Shown: in pieces, positions 1 to 11,454 of the stretch | Layout: every line of letters starts with the position of its first letter | Numbering within the stretch: the first letter of the stretch is position 1 | Assembly (NCBI GenBank): GCA_946902875.1 | Contig: OX336341.1 | Coordinates: forward strand, 744,001-808,000 | DNA: 64,000 nucleotides | Direction: 5' to 3' | Source: Nematopogon swammerdamellus | Lineage: Eukaryota; Arthropoda; Insecta; Lepidoptera; Adelidae | Translations under genes and position numbers: made by a program | Notes under the pieces: generated by a model | Seen by the model: the letters and a program-made list of their open reading frames with translations, nothing else | The model's database searches: none | What the model was told of the DNA's origin: nothing

Positions 1-114
1 GCTATATAGGCAGAAGCAAATTAAAAGGATTACCTAAAGCAACGACAACAACGAATCAAAACTCGAATTAAATGGGTGGGATGAGTGGGATAATGTAGGT
101 CGGTCTTTAAAAAG

Positions 115-355
115 TATAGTTCCCTCAAAACTGAAATGCCGCTCGACCTATCTGCGCAGTCAACGAATTTTAGGTCATCCATCACTCGTAGCGTAGCGTA
201 GATCATAGAGTAGATAATTGCTTCAATGCACATGCGCGAACCCAAGATGCGAGCGACATTAAAGTCTTCCATTTATTTTCTACGAATTATTATGACCTAA
301 AATTCGTTGACTACGCAGGTAGGTCGAGCAGCATTAAAGTTTTGAGAGAACTGTA
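115..355. repeat. Inverted-repeat (foldback/MITE-like) element
   Basis: Two arms of about 64 bp, at 115-178 and 291-355, are near-perfect reverse complements. Both contain the motif around CCTAAAATTCGTTGACT. The spacer is about 110 bp and no transposase is encoded. This looks like a miniature inverted-repeat element. I could not fix a target-site duplication, so the exact ends are uncertain. Confidence 0.6.
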
Positions 356-561
356 CTACCTACCTAAACAGTTTCGAAAATGAAAATGGCAGTAATAAAA
401 TGGAAAAAAATAACAAATAAATCGCGTGACGCTGTATGTAACGTGCGGCGTACGCGTCATCCATCATCAAGGATGAGTCCTCGGCACTCATACTAATAGT
501 TTATTATTTTAGATTATTGCTGCATTGACAGAGCAGCACGTTGTTTAAATAAGAACCAAAG

Positions 562-819
562 TAGAGTGTTTTCATTTTACGAAGGCACGAGGGGTACGAG
601 GTAGGATAGGAAGTGGTGCGAGAGGCGAGAGGCGACCGCGCGGAGCTCAGTAGAGCTAGAGAACGAACTCAGGTGCCCGGTCGGTACCAGCACACGTTCT
701 ACACGTCGTCTCCGCGTCGTCGCTCCGTCGAACCGAGTCGTTCCCTATTGAGCTCCGCGCGGTTTCACACCACTTCCTACCTCATACCCCTCGTGCGTTC
801 ATAAAATAAAAACACTCTA
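562..819. mobile_element. MITE with ~50-bp terminal inverted repeats
   Basis: The ends TAGAGTGTTTTCATTTTACG and its inverted counterpart at about 770-819 pair over roughly 50 bp, including the conserved GCACGAGGGGTA and GGAAGTGGTG segments. The interior is GC-rich with no coding content. It lies downstream of the third UGT exon and so probably sits in a UGT intron. No clear target duplication was seen. Confidence 0.6.
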
Positions 820-851
820 AAACCTAAACTGTCTAAAACCAAAGCTCTTAC

Positions 852-3800
852 TCAGGCTGACGTATCTTCTGCATAGCTGCACTTATGTGTTCTTCATCAA
901 AGTCATCATATTCGACAGTGACTCCGACACCACTCTCTCTGGCGGAGGCGGCGTTGGCGAACTGGTCCCCAAAAAGAGGGACATTGATGATAGGGACTCC
1001 ACAGTGGATCGCTTCGGCAGAACCAAGCATGCCGGAATGGGATATGAATCCTATTACAATCGGATGGCCTGGAATAGTTTAAAAGAGTGTGTTTTTATTC
1101 ATTAGCTGTTGCCCGCGGCTTCGCTCGCGTGAAATTCGTATTCCAAAGAAGAATGTAAGCAACTAAGGGCGAGGCCGAAGACCGAGCTGCGTTCAGGTAA
1201 TCGATAAACCTTCTCAAAGAAAGTAACTAACAGGTAAATTGACGGTTCTGACGGCAAATATACCGTGCATCCTGCACGGTATATTTGCCGTCAGAAGCGT
1301 GGACTTTATAATAAAATTTAAATTAAATTTAACTCAATCTTAATATTAATTAACTTTGTTCGAGATGGTTTAGTTTCTTCCTGAACGCAGCTCGGCCTTC
1401 GGCCTCGCCCTTAGCTACTTACTTTCTTCGAGATGGTTTATCATTTGTCAGAACGTAGCTCGGCCTTCGGCCTCGCCTTAGTTACTTACATTCTTCAAAA
1501 ATGTTTACCTTCTTCCTGAACGCAGCTCGGCCTACGGCCTCGCCCTTAGTTACTTGCTTTCTTCGAGATGGCTTATGGTCTTCCCGAATAGAGCACGGCC
1601 TTCGGCCTCGCTTTTAGTTACTTACTTTCTTCAAGATGGTTTAGCTTTTTCCTGAACGAAGCTCGGCCTTCGGCCTCGCCCTTAGTTCTTGCTTTCTTCG
1701 AGATGGTTTTCAATTGTCAGAACGTAGCTCGGCCTTCGGCCTCGCCTTAGTTACTTACTTTCCTCAAGATGGTTTAGCTTCTTCCCGAACGCAGCTCGGT
1801 CTGCGGCCTCGCCCATAGGTACTTACTTTCTTCGAGAAGGTTTATGGTCTTCCAGAATAGAGCTCGGCCTTCGGCCTCGCCCTTAATTACTTACTTTCTT
1901 CAAGAATATTTTTCTTCTTCCTGAACTCAGCTCCGCCTTCCGCCTCGCCCTTAGTTACTTTCATCGAGAAAGAATATCGTTTAAGTGAGCGCAGATCCGC
2001 CTTCGGGCCCGCCTTAAGTTACTTACTTTCTTTTTTTGAAATACGAATATCACGCGAGCGAAGCCGCGGGCAACAGATATATAAATTTTATTGCACCAAT
2101 GACAGCGACATAACTTCGATTATTTTTTTTATTTATCAAACAATTTGTCACCGGCCAGCTCACGTCGAGATGACAGTTCTCCGTTGTCAACATGACATTT
2201 AAAATTGTTTTTTACCTTTACTTTGGATTACGTGATTTTTATTATATTTTTTAATTATTACGTTAATCCGGGATATACACTGTCACTATAAAAAGTTTCG
2301 TCAAATTCCGTTCAGTGGTTTTTGCGAGATGCGCGTACAAGTAGGCATTTTTGCATTTACGATATTATTATAAAATATGTATAGAAAGAATAGATATGTA
2401 TAGACTATTGTGTTCAAGACGTCATTGTGTTCAAGTTATAAAAAAAAGAACTGTCATTTTCGTTGTATCTACTTATTTTTAAATTTCGAATGAATATTTT
2501 ATTCAAATTGTATTTGCTGCCAGTTCTCAAGATATAATTATGTACTTTGGATTACGTGATTTTAAACGCGCAATAATGTTTATAATTGTTTAATTTTATT
2601 TTTGATATATTTTTTTACTTATTATCCTAACCCGGCATATAACCTGCCACTATACAAAGTTTCGTCTAATTCCGTTCAGTGGTTTTTGCGTGATGCGCGT
2701 ACAGACAAACAAACAAACAAACAAACTAAAATTTTAAAAACTGTTCTAACATGTTCACTATCTCATTTTAAGCATGGTTAGTTTTTTTCCGAATACATTC
2801 AATGTACAGACTTTCTTACCTTTACGATTTTATTATATGTATTGTAGCATTGAGCCCCCTTAAAAATATTTCTATCTAAGTACTAATTTTACTTCCGATC
2901 GTGAATTATTTTGATGTCAGTATAGAATAAGGCCGAAGATCGACTGGCTACTAAAACTTTAAGCCATCAGTGTGACAAAACAAAAATTATGACGAACCAT
3001 ACCGTACGAGAAAATGCATGAGGTAGTGTCAATGAAACATTGATAAAATTGTATAGGTAAGGTACCTAATCTTTATGGCGAAATAAACTTCAGATTATCT
3101 CATTTGAATCATAGTAGCAACGAGTATGGTTAAAATAAGTAGGTATAATTATTATACCTATACACAGGGCAATAATAATTTAACAATTAGGTAATAAAAT
3201 TGGTAAGTACCTATACATACATATTATAAACGAACTTACACAAAATTTCAATCTGCGGGATCCATTCTCTAATCATTAAATTTGGAGGAGCATCGGTCAG
3301 GTGCCTGTCCTCCCGCTTCCAAATAAATCTCAGCCGGGAGCTTCTGATGAAGGAGAGCAATCCATTGACCTTTGTGTCTGGCAGTGAAGTAGTTTTGGCC
3401 ACAGTTCCGAAACTTATGCACACTACGCCGTCTGTCGCTGCTTCAATAAAACTCCATAGATCCTTGAACATTTGGTACATTATTCGTGCATTACTATACA
3501 GGTTGTAGAGCGGCTATTGTGTGTAACTCGGTATGGACTCGTTACTTGGTTAGTCCGGCTTGAAAAGAATAGGCATACTGCATGCCTTCCCATGGTACAT
3601 GTCGTAAAAGGTGACCAAGCGAAAGGGACGGGTTACCGTGCAGCAGGGAAACCAGGTTTGGCCACCTCTCACCATGGCACATTCCTTCCACAGTCATGCA
3701 AGAGGTAAGTAACTTTTCGTCCTGTGCTCCTTTGATAGTTATCTCTTGTCCTAATATTTTGCTAAACGTGGTGGTCGGTCTTGTGCTTTAACATAACCCA

Positions 3801-4809
3801 AGTTCTTGCAGCACAACACCGATTACTGTGCTTACCCCGATTGTCACTATAAGTACTTACAACTTGTAATTAGAAGTTGAGGCACATGTCTCACGACACG
3901 AGATTTGCCTCCTAGTGAATCCAAGGCTTAAAGTTATAAAAGTAGGTAAATAGAACACACCGTATCGTTCAAAGCTCTCCGTTTGATGTGCATCCCTCCT
4001 ACTTCCACAACATTTGTCGGGAACAATCTAGAGCCGGTGAAGGGAAAGTACTCATTGATCAGCAACAAGGTCATATTCTTTGCCACCGTTTCTAAATCTG
4101 GCGTATTCGGCAAAATCTGTCTTATTGTCTCGAGGTCTCTCGTCTGTATTACATGTTTGTAATACAATTTGAAATACCAGTTTATGACCATACTTTTTAT
4201 TCGCCCCCAAAGGTCAGGCTTAGTTCCGGTTCCTATGAAGTGATTCGGGACGAAGGAGGGGTGATTTGGAATACCGAACCTGCCGTAAGTCCAGGGCATT
4301 AAGACGTGTGCTGCTATTCCGATGGACGGTGATTTTAAATGATGGATCAGACCCAGGGCGCAATCCGTTACGAACTGTTCCGTGATTATTAAATCAAATT
4401 TCTCATTTCGTATAAGGTCCAGTATTTGCGGATGTCTGATTATTCTTTGGCAATTCGTGTTAGCTATAAATCCAAATGCTTCGGCCGTTCTTCTTGCTGT
4501 ATAAAATTCTCGAAAATAATATGGAAGCTCATCATACAACACTTGGAGATCGATCGTCTCACTTTCGTTATTCGGGTCCTCGTCTTGCAGCGAAATTTGT
4601 TTCAAGTTGTCCATTTTCTTCATTGGAAAGTAGTTGATGACGGTCACATCGTTATTCCTTTCTGCTAGCTCTTCCATGAACGCTGAAAATATTATGTGAT
4701 GGCTCTTGCCATTGTAGGGGAATATACCTAGTATTCTGTAGCAATAACTTGTTTTCGATGCCAGAAAATTATAAAATATTGCGACAATAATAATTTTACA
4801 CAGTCCCAT
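852..4809 (-). CDS. UDP-glycosyltransferase (UGT), 5' three exons, 3' end outside window
   Basis: Insect UGTs are ER-lumen type I membrane enzymes that transfer sugar from a UDP-sugar to small lipophilic substrates (detoxification, pigments, hormones). Coding exons: 4809-3961, 3462-3240, 1068-852. Junctions are GT-AG with matching phases 0 and 1; the last donor is GTAAGA at 851-846. The ATG at 4809 is chosen because the frame upstream offers only a TTG. Residues 1-23 form a signal peptide, followed by the conserved GKSHH near residue 37. Exon 3 carries the whole UGT signature (about residues 365-393) from FISHSG to FGDQ. HSG replaces the more common HGG, which the signature pattern allows. 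About 429 residues are visible of a usual ~520. The missing last exon should encode the C-terminal transmembrane anchor and cytoplasmic tail. No stops or frameshifts interrupt the exons, so the gene looks intact. UGT identity is confident; the subfamily is not assigned. Confidence 0.9.
1105..2077. repeat. 67-bp tandem array bracketed by inverted repeats (UGT intron 2)
   Basis: About ten direct units of roughly 62-70 bp run from about 1370 to 2035. Each carries a core such as CTCGGCCTTCGGCCTCGCC followed by TTAGTTACTTACTTTCTTC. One unit in opposite orientation lies at 1155-1230. The block is bracketed by inverted copies of a CCCGCGGCTTCGCTCGCGTG motif at about 1108-1140 and 2040-2072. I remember that motif as widespread in lepidopteran repeats. 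There is no coding potential. Confidence 0.8.
1246..1296. repeat. Perfect 24-bp inverted repeat with 3-bp loop
   Basis: Arms 1246-1269 and 1273-1296 are exact reverse complements around the loop TCC. The left arm begins TTCTGACGGCAAATATACCG. The pairing is perfect over 24 bp, unlike the decayed repeats nearby. It lies between the lone inverted unit and the direct units of the 67-bp array. Confidence 0.9.
2215..2740 (+). repeat. Retroelement 3'-end repeats (two related copies)
   Basis: Two copies of a segment containing AAATTCCGTTCAGTGG and TTTTTGCGWGATGCGCGTAC lie near 2285-2340 and 2645-2705. The second ends in an ACAA/CAAA simple repeat. This resembles the 3' end of RTE-like LINEs or dependent SINEs. 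The family name is not certain. Confidence 0.5.
3500..3860 (+). repeat. Diverged 'hairpin head + body B' repeat (UGT intron 1)
   Basis: This is a degraded copy of the family seen at 17102-17423, 53480-53870 and 61120-61437. Recognisable parts include the CATGTCGTAAAAGGTGACC segment and, at the far end, TTCTTGCAGCACAACACCG followed by TTACCCCGATTGTC. It occupies the intron between UGT exons 1 and 2. Confidence 0.6.
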
Positions 4810-5973
4810 AGTTGGCGTTTTTCCCTTCAAGTTTTTTTTTTTAATTCAGAATTTCAATGTTAGGTATTCAGAACAGACGAAACACAAAACTGAACAACCT
4901 ACCTACTTGGAAGTTTCACGTTGACTGAGCAATAAAATGAGCGTTGAATTGAAGGTTGGAATCACGTTCACTTAAGACTCGTTTACATTGAGGCTACTGA
5001 CTGGCGTGCATTAGATAACGGCTAAACCGAGGGCTAAGCCAATTTCATTTCATTTATTCATTTCCGTCTTTGGTACCATCGGTGCACTTGAATTCGTCAC
5101 ATTTTAAACAAAACAATTGAAACTTTCTGGGTCTAGCCATGACAAGGGACTAATAATTTTAGCCTTAGCAATAACGTACACACCTAAAAAATTATAACAA
5201 ATACGAAGGCTACTTTTTTTAAAATTACGATCATTTATCTTTCACATAATTAAGTACTTAAATGCATTGTTGTGGGTGGATTATTTGCAGTAGATAGCAA
5301 AGTGGGGTAAAAACGTATGATTTGTTATAGGTACATATACTTATTATAAAGCTTAGATTTAGGTAAGCTTTTGTATGTAATTTATTGCTTTCAAATAAAG
5401 CGTTCTTGCATCGAATTATGCGATGGAGAACAATAAAGTGTAGTGACGTAAACTTGACTGCTGCGATCAAATAAAGAGAATGTAACCACGCTGCGATTCA
5501 GATCTTTGTACAAAATGGCACGCTCCCTCCACCACCACCGCCTATCTGGGCAGTACACTGAGTTCACTCACCTTATGTAGGTATACTAGGTAGGTAGGTG
5601 GCTCTGCTCACGTGGCACTCAACTCATTGTTGGACAATGCTAGTTTATAAAAATTACTTGTCCATTAAAGTTATAGAAATATTAAATTGATACTAACGTA
5701 ATAATAAATATATATATATTACGTGTCCAGTACCACCACCTATCGCTCGAAGCTAGTCTCGCGTCGTCCCGGAGTGCTCTGTAGCCACGGCCTGCACCCG
5801 CCGCCGGCGCGCTTGGGGCTTGTCTCCGCCGTCGTGGTCGGCGGAACTTTACCGTTTTCTTTTCTTTTTTTTTGTATGTAACTATGTATGTTTTTTAAAA
5901 TTGTATAGAATATAAATATTTACACGATTATAAATAAGAAAACGTGAAAATAAATACATAATAATATAATTAT
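4810..5973. other. Intergenic DNA upstream of the UGT; no gene seen
   Basis: AT-rich DNA 5' of the UGT start, presumably containing its promoter. There is no convincing TATA box and no long open frame with protein-like content. A GC-richer stretch at about 5755-5850 stands out but could not be assigned. Confidence 0.5.
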
Positions 5974-6328
5974 ATACAACATGTCCCAAAACTCTAGGTC
6001 AAGCGGGAACCAGGGAGTAGGCCAGTTTATGACTACCCAGGGAAAAATAAGAAAAAAAAATCAGTCATTAATTTTTTTAGAAAAAAATTGAACTGATTAT
6101 TTTTTTGGTAAAATTACCGGCATTCTGGTTTTATTTGGGATAGTTATCAATAGCAAAGTTATTTAGTACCCAAAATGTTGTATGAGAGGTCAATTTTCAA
6201 CGTTTTTCAAAAAATGCTCATATCATAAAAACAAATGACTGATTTTTTGTTTATGTTTTCCTGAGTAGTCATAAACTGGCCTACTCCCTGGTTCCCGCTT
6301 GATGTTGAGTTTTGGGACACGTTGTATA
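5974..6328. mobile_element. MITE with ~110-bp terminal inverted repeats
   Basis: The left end reads TACAACATGTCCCAAAACTC; the right end is its reverse complement with one or two changes. Pairing continues through AGCGGGAACCAGGGAGTAGG and TTTATGACTACYCAGG for about 110 bp. Total length is about 355 bp, with an AT-rich interior and no coding. It sits in a TATATA context consistent with a TA-type target duplication, though the repeats make this ambiguous. Confidence 0.75.
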
Positions 6329-6823
6329 TTTATATTTATCCAACTGCTTTAATTTTCGGACCGCCTACCATTATCCATCCATGCCTTTGTCTAACTTATT
6401 TATATACATTTACATTACACATACATTTTTATTATCAGTCATCCATCACCCAAAGGTTGACTGTAAGGAATCACTTACAGTGATAAGTCCGCCTTTGCGC
6501 ATTCCCGTATTTCTTGTTTCTTTTCGTGTGCTGTTATTCCTTAAATTGCACGCAATAAACAGTTTCTATTCTATTTCTATCTATACTTCTATCATTTACC
6601 TATTGTTAAAAGGTCACGGAGCATAGGTAACAAAATCTCAAAGAAAACAACAAATGAGACAACAATTACATTTATTTATTAACAAACTATAGTATTTACT
6701 ACGCTTCCCTACGCTTAACCAAAAATTCTACATTCTTTTATTTAATATTAATAACTACAGACGGCAATGCTGCAGAACACCCGCTACCTGTCTTACATAT
6801 TGTGATTTTATTATTAGTACTAG

Positions 6824-7082
6824 CTTCTGTCCGCGGCTTCGCTCGCGTGAAATTCGTATTTAAAAAGAAGAAAGTAAGTAAGCCCGCTACTGTACATTTA
6901 TGTCGGCGCACGGAACAATTCGGTTTGTATGAGAGCCACATCTTAGCGTAACCGGAACTGAATTTTATTTAGCCTATCCTGTGTCCCGTATAGTAAAATA
7001 TGCTTGTGCTAAGTTTCATCGAATTCGGATGATCGGTTTAAGAGTTATGGAGGAACATACATACATACATACATACATACAG
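6824..7082 (+). repeat. Retroelement tail with (CATA)n end
   Basis: The segment starts with the CCGCGGCTTCGCTCGCGTG motif also seen in the UGT intron. It continues through a conserved TTTCATCGAATTCGGATGAT stretch and ends in a CATACATACATA run. The layout is that of a LINE 3' end or LINE-dependent SINE inserted in the plus direction. Confidence 0.55.
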
Positions 7083-7291
7083 AAAAGATTTCTAAAAATC
7101 GTCAATTTATTTTTAGTACATTTAGAACACAAATTGTCTGGGAACTTATAGCCCATTCAAAGGCCATCATATAGAAGTGGTTTACTGTCGGTGGAACCAT
7201 ATCACATTCAACAGCATCTTCAATCTTTAATCTTCACGTATAGCCGGGTAAACATAAAAATAAAATTAATCTAGAGCCCCGTACTCTCACC

Positions 7292-8700
7292 CAGTGGCGG
7301 CTGGCCCTTAAGTGCACTCGTGCGCCGCACTACCACAAAACAGCGCCTTCACCCGAAAGAAATAAACAAATTAAAATATTAAACATTTCCATGAATATCA
7401 CCAATCGAAGTAAAAATATCAAACTGAATTCGTTCCTATTTCCTAGACAACAAGGCACGATTTTGCTGTACGTAATACGTACTACATACTACGCATCGCC
7501 GCGCCGCCGAGCTCGCCGCCGCCGAGTGCATTAGAAAACACCGCGAACGTCTCTTGTATTGATACTATGAGAAAATGTCTAACGCCGCTGCCCCGCCGCG
7601 TGAAACAAAACACTCTTCATACGATTATGTGTGGAACAAGGTTGCGTTCTGCGTGTGACACACGACGGAAAAAGAAGGACAGTATATTGTGGATAGACGC
7701 GCGTGCGACACGTCGCGACCGAGCCAGCCGACGATGAGCCGAAGTAAGCCGAGATCGTGAACCCGACCGCGGGCACGTGCGGGCGGGAGCGCGCGGGCGC
7801 GGCGGGGGCGATCCAAACTCTGGGTCGAAGATACACACAAGCGCTAAGTACCTACATGTATGTATAATGTGCGGGGCGGATCTCGGCGTGTCGCCTCCGC
7901 AGCGGTTCGTCAGTGTTCTCCCTCGCACCCGCACCGTACTTGTATAGTGTATTCGCGTGGCGGGTCGCCCGCTGCGGCGACGACACGCCGAGATCCGTCC
8001 CGCGCACTATACGCTGTTGCACGACTCGACAGGCGAGTCCATTTTTGGAATATGGGTTGTTTCTTATTTATAACAGATCGAGTTTGCAATTGAATATTTG
8101 AATTATTCGAATATCGATTTGATACATATTCGAATGGTAATTTATAAAATATTCGAATGTTACGACAAACATTAATGCGTTACGAAAATATTTCGCTATT
8201 TTAGTTAAAGTCAAAAAATGGAATCACCCAAAGAGCTAGGCAGGCGTTGTTTGGCGCGCCGCGCCTCTCAGTTCGGGGCGAGACCCGTCGTCGCGTGACG
8301 CGTCGGTCGACCGACAATCGCCGCGCCGCCGCGCCGGGATGTTTTGCAAATCCGTTTTTAGCAGTTTGAACGACTTTTCGTGAAGTTTTCTTCATTGCCC
8401 GGCGCGGCAAGGGCGCGACACCGACGCGACACAAACATTAATATCAGTACCGCACGCTGTCTGGCCGGGCGGGCGCGGGCGACGCCTCGCGCGCGGGTGC
8501 GTGGGAGGCGCGGCTCGCTCGTGGCCACTGCGCGCGCAGTGAAGTGTCGCTTCGCTTTGGTTCTTCGAGCAATTAGGACGCTGGGTGGGTACATAATTTT
8601 TGCAAATAAGTCAAGACCGCGGTATCCATTAGATTCACGTTTGGGTATAGTACTAAGTAGCTAGCGCACACCCAGTCCCATAGGTCACCAGCCGCCACTG
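7292..8700. mobile_element. Non-autonomous hAT element with 8-bp target duplication
   Basis: The ends CAGTGGCGGCTGG (7292) and CCAGCCGCCACTG (ending 8700) are perfect inverted repeats. They are flanked by identical 8-bp direct repeats CTCTCACC at 7284-7291 and 8701-8708. An 8-bp duplication with CAG-type ends is diagnostic of the hAT superfamily. The 1409-bp interior is GC-rich and has no transposase-like frame. The element therefore depends on a transposase elsewhere, and the perfect duplication suggests fairly recent insertion. Confidence 0.9.
7863..8013. repeat. Inverted repeat nested inside the hAT element
   Basis: About 45-bp arms (7863-7906 and about 7970-8013) pair around GGATCTCGGCGTGTCG and its complement. 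Both ends read like TATARTGTGCGGG. The length of about 150 bp and the matched ends suggest a small MITE inserted in the hAT element, or an original subterminal hairpin of it. Confidence 0.6.
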
Positions 8701-8837
8701 CTCTCACCATTACAGTTTCGATGAGAAAGAGAAGACGCATGTTGAAATTCTGGTTTTTACACAGTTCAATGTGATAAAATACACACGACAGCAGGAGTTA
8801 TACATTTTAATAATGTAGGACGGAGACAGCATCTCAT

Positions 8838-9190
8838 TATTATTTTTTTTTTATGGAAACAAATACAGCTGGCCACATCACCTACTACATCCGTGATTTC
8901 GGTCCATAACTTTAACCCGCCCGCGTTAGTATAACCGCACTGAATGAAGGGTCGATCGAAGCGGCTATATAAATAGGTTGTATTTTCTGTCCAGTTCAGT
9001 GTAGCCGGCACGATCAAAGGGAAGCACTGATATAGGGTGATTTTTATGAAAAATGACACGGATCGCTTCACATCACCCAAAACACCCGTGACGTCAGCCC
9101 AAACACCTTGGTGAATTAGTTGCCGTGTAAATGCTTCCCTTTGGTTGTGGTGGCTACACTGAACTGGACAAAAAGCACATTATGTTTCCA
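8838..9190. repeat. Rearranged copies of the 5S/tRNA-type SINE body
   Basis: Three pieces of the SINE body shared with 20655-21004 are joined. A minus-oriented 3' end (8838-8920) is followed by a plus-oriented body (8921-9045), then another minus-oriented 3' part (9055-9190). The segment CAGTTCAGTGTAGCCGGCAC is well preserved. The joined inverted pieces form a potential hairpin. Confidence 0.65.
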
Positions 9191-10063
9191 TTTCTTTGCG
9201 CCACCCCTGTGTATATTTACCCGTCAGCTCCCCTCGGGGACGGCCGTCCCCAAGTATTATGTGCGATTCTATGGTCACAAGTTTTGTCTATTGCTATTTC
9301 AATCAACATTTACTATAGAAAAGACAGAGATAGATAGATAGCTGATGTCTATGGAAGGAAATGACAACACACAAACATGCTAAAAAAAAGGCCCGATACT
9401 TGGAATCAAGGTTCCTTGTTTTTCTTTATTTTTTTGTGGGTAAGATACAATGGCCTCGTCCATACGTTGTTCTGAGTGACAGTGTTCGTCACCTAAAATA
9501 CAGTATATTAAATGTAAAGAGGAATTGCAAATTTTAGGTTAAAAAAAAATCAGAAAGCATTTGGGGTGTGTGGTCTTTTTTCCTGGAGTTAAAAAAATCC
9601 ATCTGTACTTCTAAATAAGTGAACGCTAAGTGAATCGTATATAAGTGAATCGCTTATGTTACATCGTTTTGTGGCTAATTCCATCAGTTTTATGTGGCAA
9701 AAGAGTTTATTTATCTAAGTTCATTAGTTTTCAAAATATTTTGGAGTTTAGTTGGAAATGAATAGAAGTGTAACAAGTGTCAGAAAATTGCCTAATGAAG
9801 GACGAACGACGCGTTATACTGCCACTACATTTGACATTTCACGTCTAGTTTTGAGTGACTAATGAAAGGATAACATTATGCATGACTTTTTTTCTCTTTA
9901 ATTCATGCAACGATCGCAACACAAAACTCAATGTTGGTGCGACACCTAGGGGCATTGCAACGCACATGTTGAGAGCCCCAAAATTATATTACAAAGAAAT
10001 TAACAATTAAAACAGAATAACAGGCATTCTACAGAGCCGCGACGGCTCTACGGTGAATTGTGA

Positions 10064-11454
10064 CTAACTGCTCTGGCCAGATTTCTGTGCTAGACTCATC
10101 ATGTTCTCGTTAGCGATCATCTGGAACTCGTGGAAGCGTTGGGAGACTCTCTGGTTCAGTCGCATGTACTTCTCCATGCAGTTGAGAGCGCATTTCTCCT
10201 GGAAAAATAAAAGTTATTTATTTAACCCAAACTTTTTTAATTGACGTGGTTGATTACATCGCCTACAGTGATCTCAACCTAGCATACCCTGGTGAATTAG
10301 GTGCCATGTCAATGCTTCCCTTTTTTGGGCGTGCTTTTTGATTTGAAAATGTTGCATCCAAAAATGTAATAAATTAATATCTCGATGAGTAACAGTTTTT
10401 TGCAACTGCAAAATTATTTTGACCTTCTTCATTCGGTGCGGTGGTACTAACTCTACCACCTATTAAGAAGGTATGGCACCAACAGTTTTATGTGGAATCC
10501 GAACCACCGTCAGTCTCACCGGTTCAAAAGTCACCCATCAAAATTGCTCATCGGGAGTGCTTGCTAAGAGGATCAAATGTTGATGCATACCAAAATCGAT
10601 ATACCTAGGTACCGAAGCTGATATAAGTTAATATTTGATTGTATGGGTGTATTTTGCAAAAATTAACACACACACACACACACACATAACTGTCTGCTAT
10701 TTGGAAAGGGAGATGCTTTGACTCTCAAAACAAAGTACTGAGCAACATGTAAAGTTCGAGCAACGAGTAAAGCTAAAATGTTATGTATGATACACGTAAA
10801 GGGGAATGTAAATTTTAGGTAAGAAAAAATTCTGAGAAAATCCATCGGTGCTTCTAAATAAGTGGATTCTCACTTCTTTTACATAGTTTTCTGGATAATT
10901 TCATTGGCTATAAGTGCAAATAGAATTAATTGACCTAACTTCATTATTTTACTTGAGTTTATTATGCGAGCACGGGTGTAGAAAATTCAGTAAAAGTGCA
11001 CAGTGAAAGTGGCCTAGGAGTCAGAAGGGGTAAGTATTATTATGACCTGTGGGGTAAGTATTATTATAACCTGTGAGAGCCAATAGGTTAATATTGAGAA
11101 TTACCTCAGCACTGCGGAGCGTACGTGACGTAAAATCTTGTATGCAGTCGTCGAAACAGAGCTGCGACATCTTATTGTAGGAAAGCAGGAAGTCCTTGAA
11201 CTGCAAACATAATCATCAGTAGTTTCAAAAATTACTTTTATTTGCTCACTGAATAAAGTGTGAAATGTGTCTTCAACTTGGCCCATGCTAACCGGTGAAT
11301 CTTTTGGTACCTACCTACTATTTGTGAAAGAAATTATCATGGAAATTGCAGTCAGGTACAGATCGAAATATTTCACAGTATGTCTTTGGTTAGATATGTA
11401 GGTACTTACGGTTTTTAGCTGGTCGGCTTCGCTCAATTCCTGGGGAGAAGCCAT
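10064..11454 (-). CDS. Tim9: Mitochondrial import chaperone Tim9 (small TIM), complete
   Basis: Tim9 pairs with Tim10 in a hexameric chaperone of the mitochondrial intermembrane space. It escorts hydrophobic carrier proteins and outer-membrane precursors. Exons: 11454-11410 (15 codons), 11200-11105 (32 codons), 10198-10064 (44 codons plus TAG). All junctions are phase 0 with GTAAGT/GTAATT donors and CAG acceptors, giving 91 aa against about 89 in human TIMM9. The twin CX3C motif that forms the two intramolecular disulphides is present: CFDDC in exon 2 and CALNC in exon 3. The flanking FLLSYNKMSQLC and MEKYMRLNQRVSQRF segments match Tim9 rather than Tim8, Tim10 or Tim13. The start ATG at 11454 opens MASPQELSEADQLK. 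An ATTAAA on the minus strand at 9902-9897 is a possible poly(A) signal. The exons are too short to stand out as long open frames. Confidence 0.95.
10250..10545 (-). repeat. Diverged 5S/tRNA-type SINE copy in Tim9 intron 2
   Basis: Matches the shared SINE body in reverse: TTAGGTGCCATGTCAATGC near 10298, the GTGCGGTGGTA segment near 10434, and a decayed head with CACCGTCAGTCTCACCGG near 10505. It is interrupted by unrelated sequence and is clearly old. Confidence 0.6.

Noticed and set aside
7579..7934. Arg/Pro-rich frames inside the hAT element
   Set aside because: GC-rich sequence gives long frames on both strands; none resembles a transposase or has coding-like composition.
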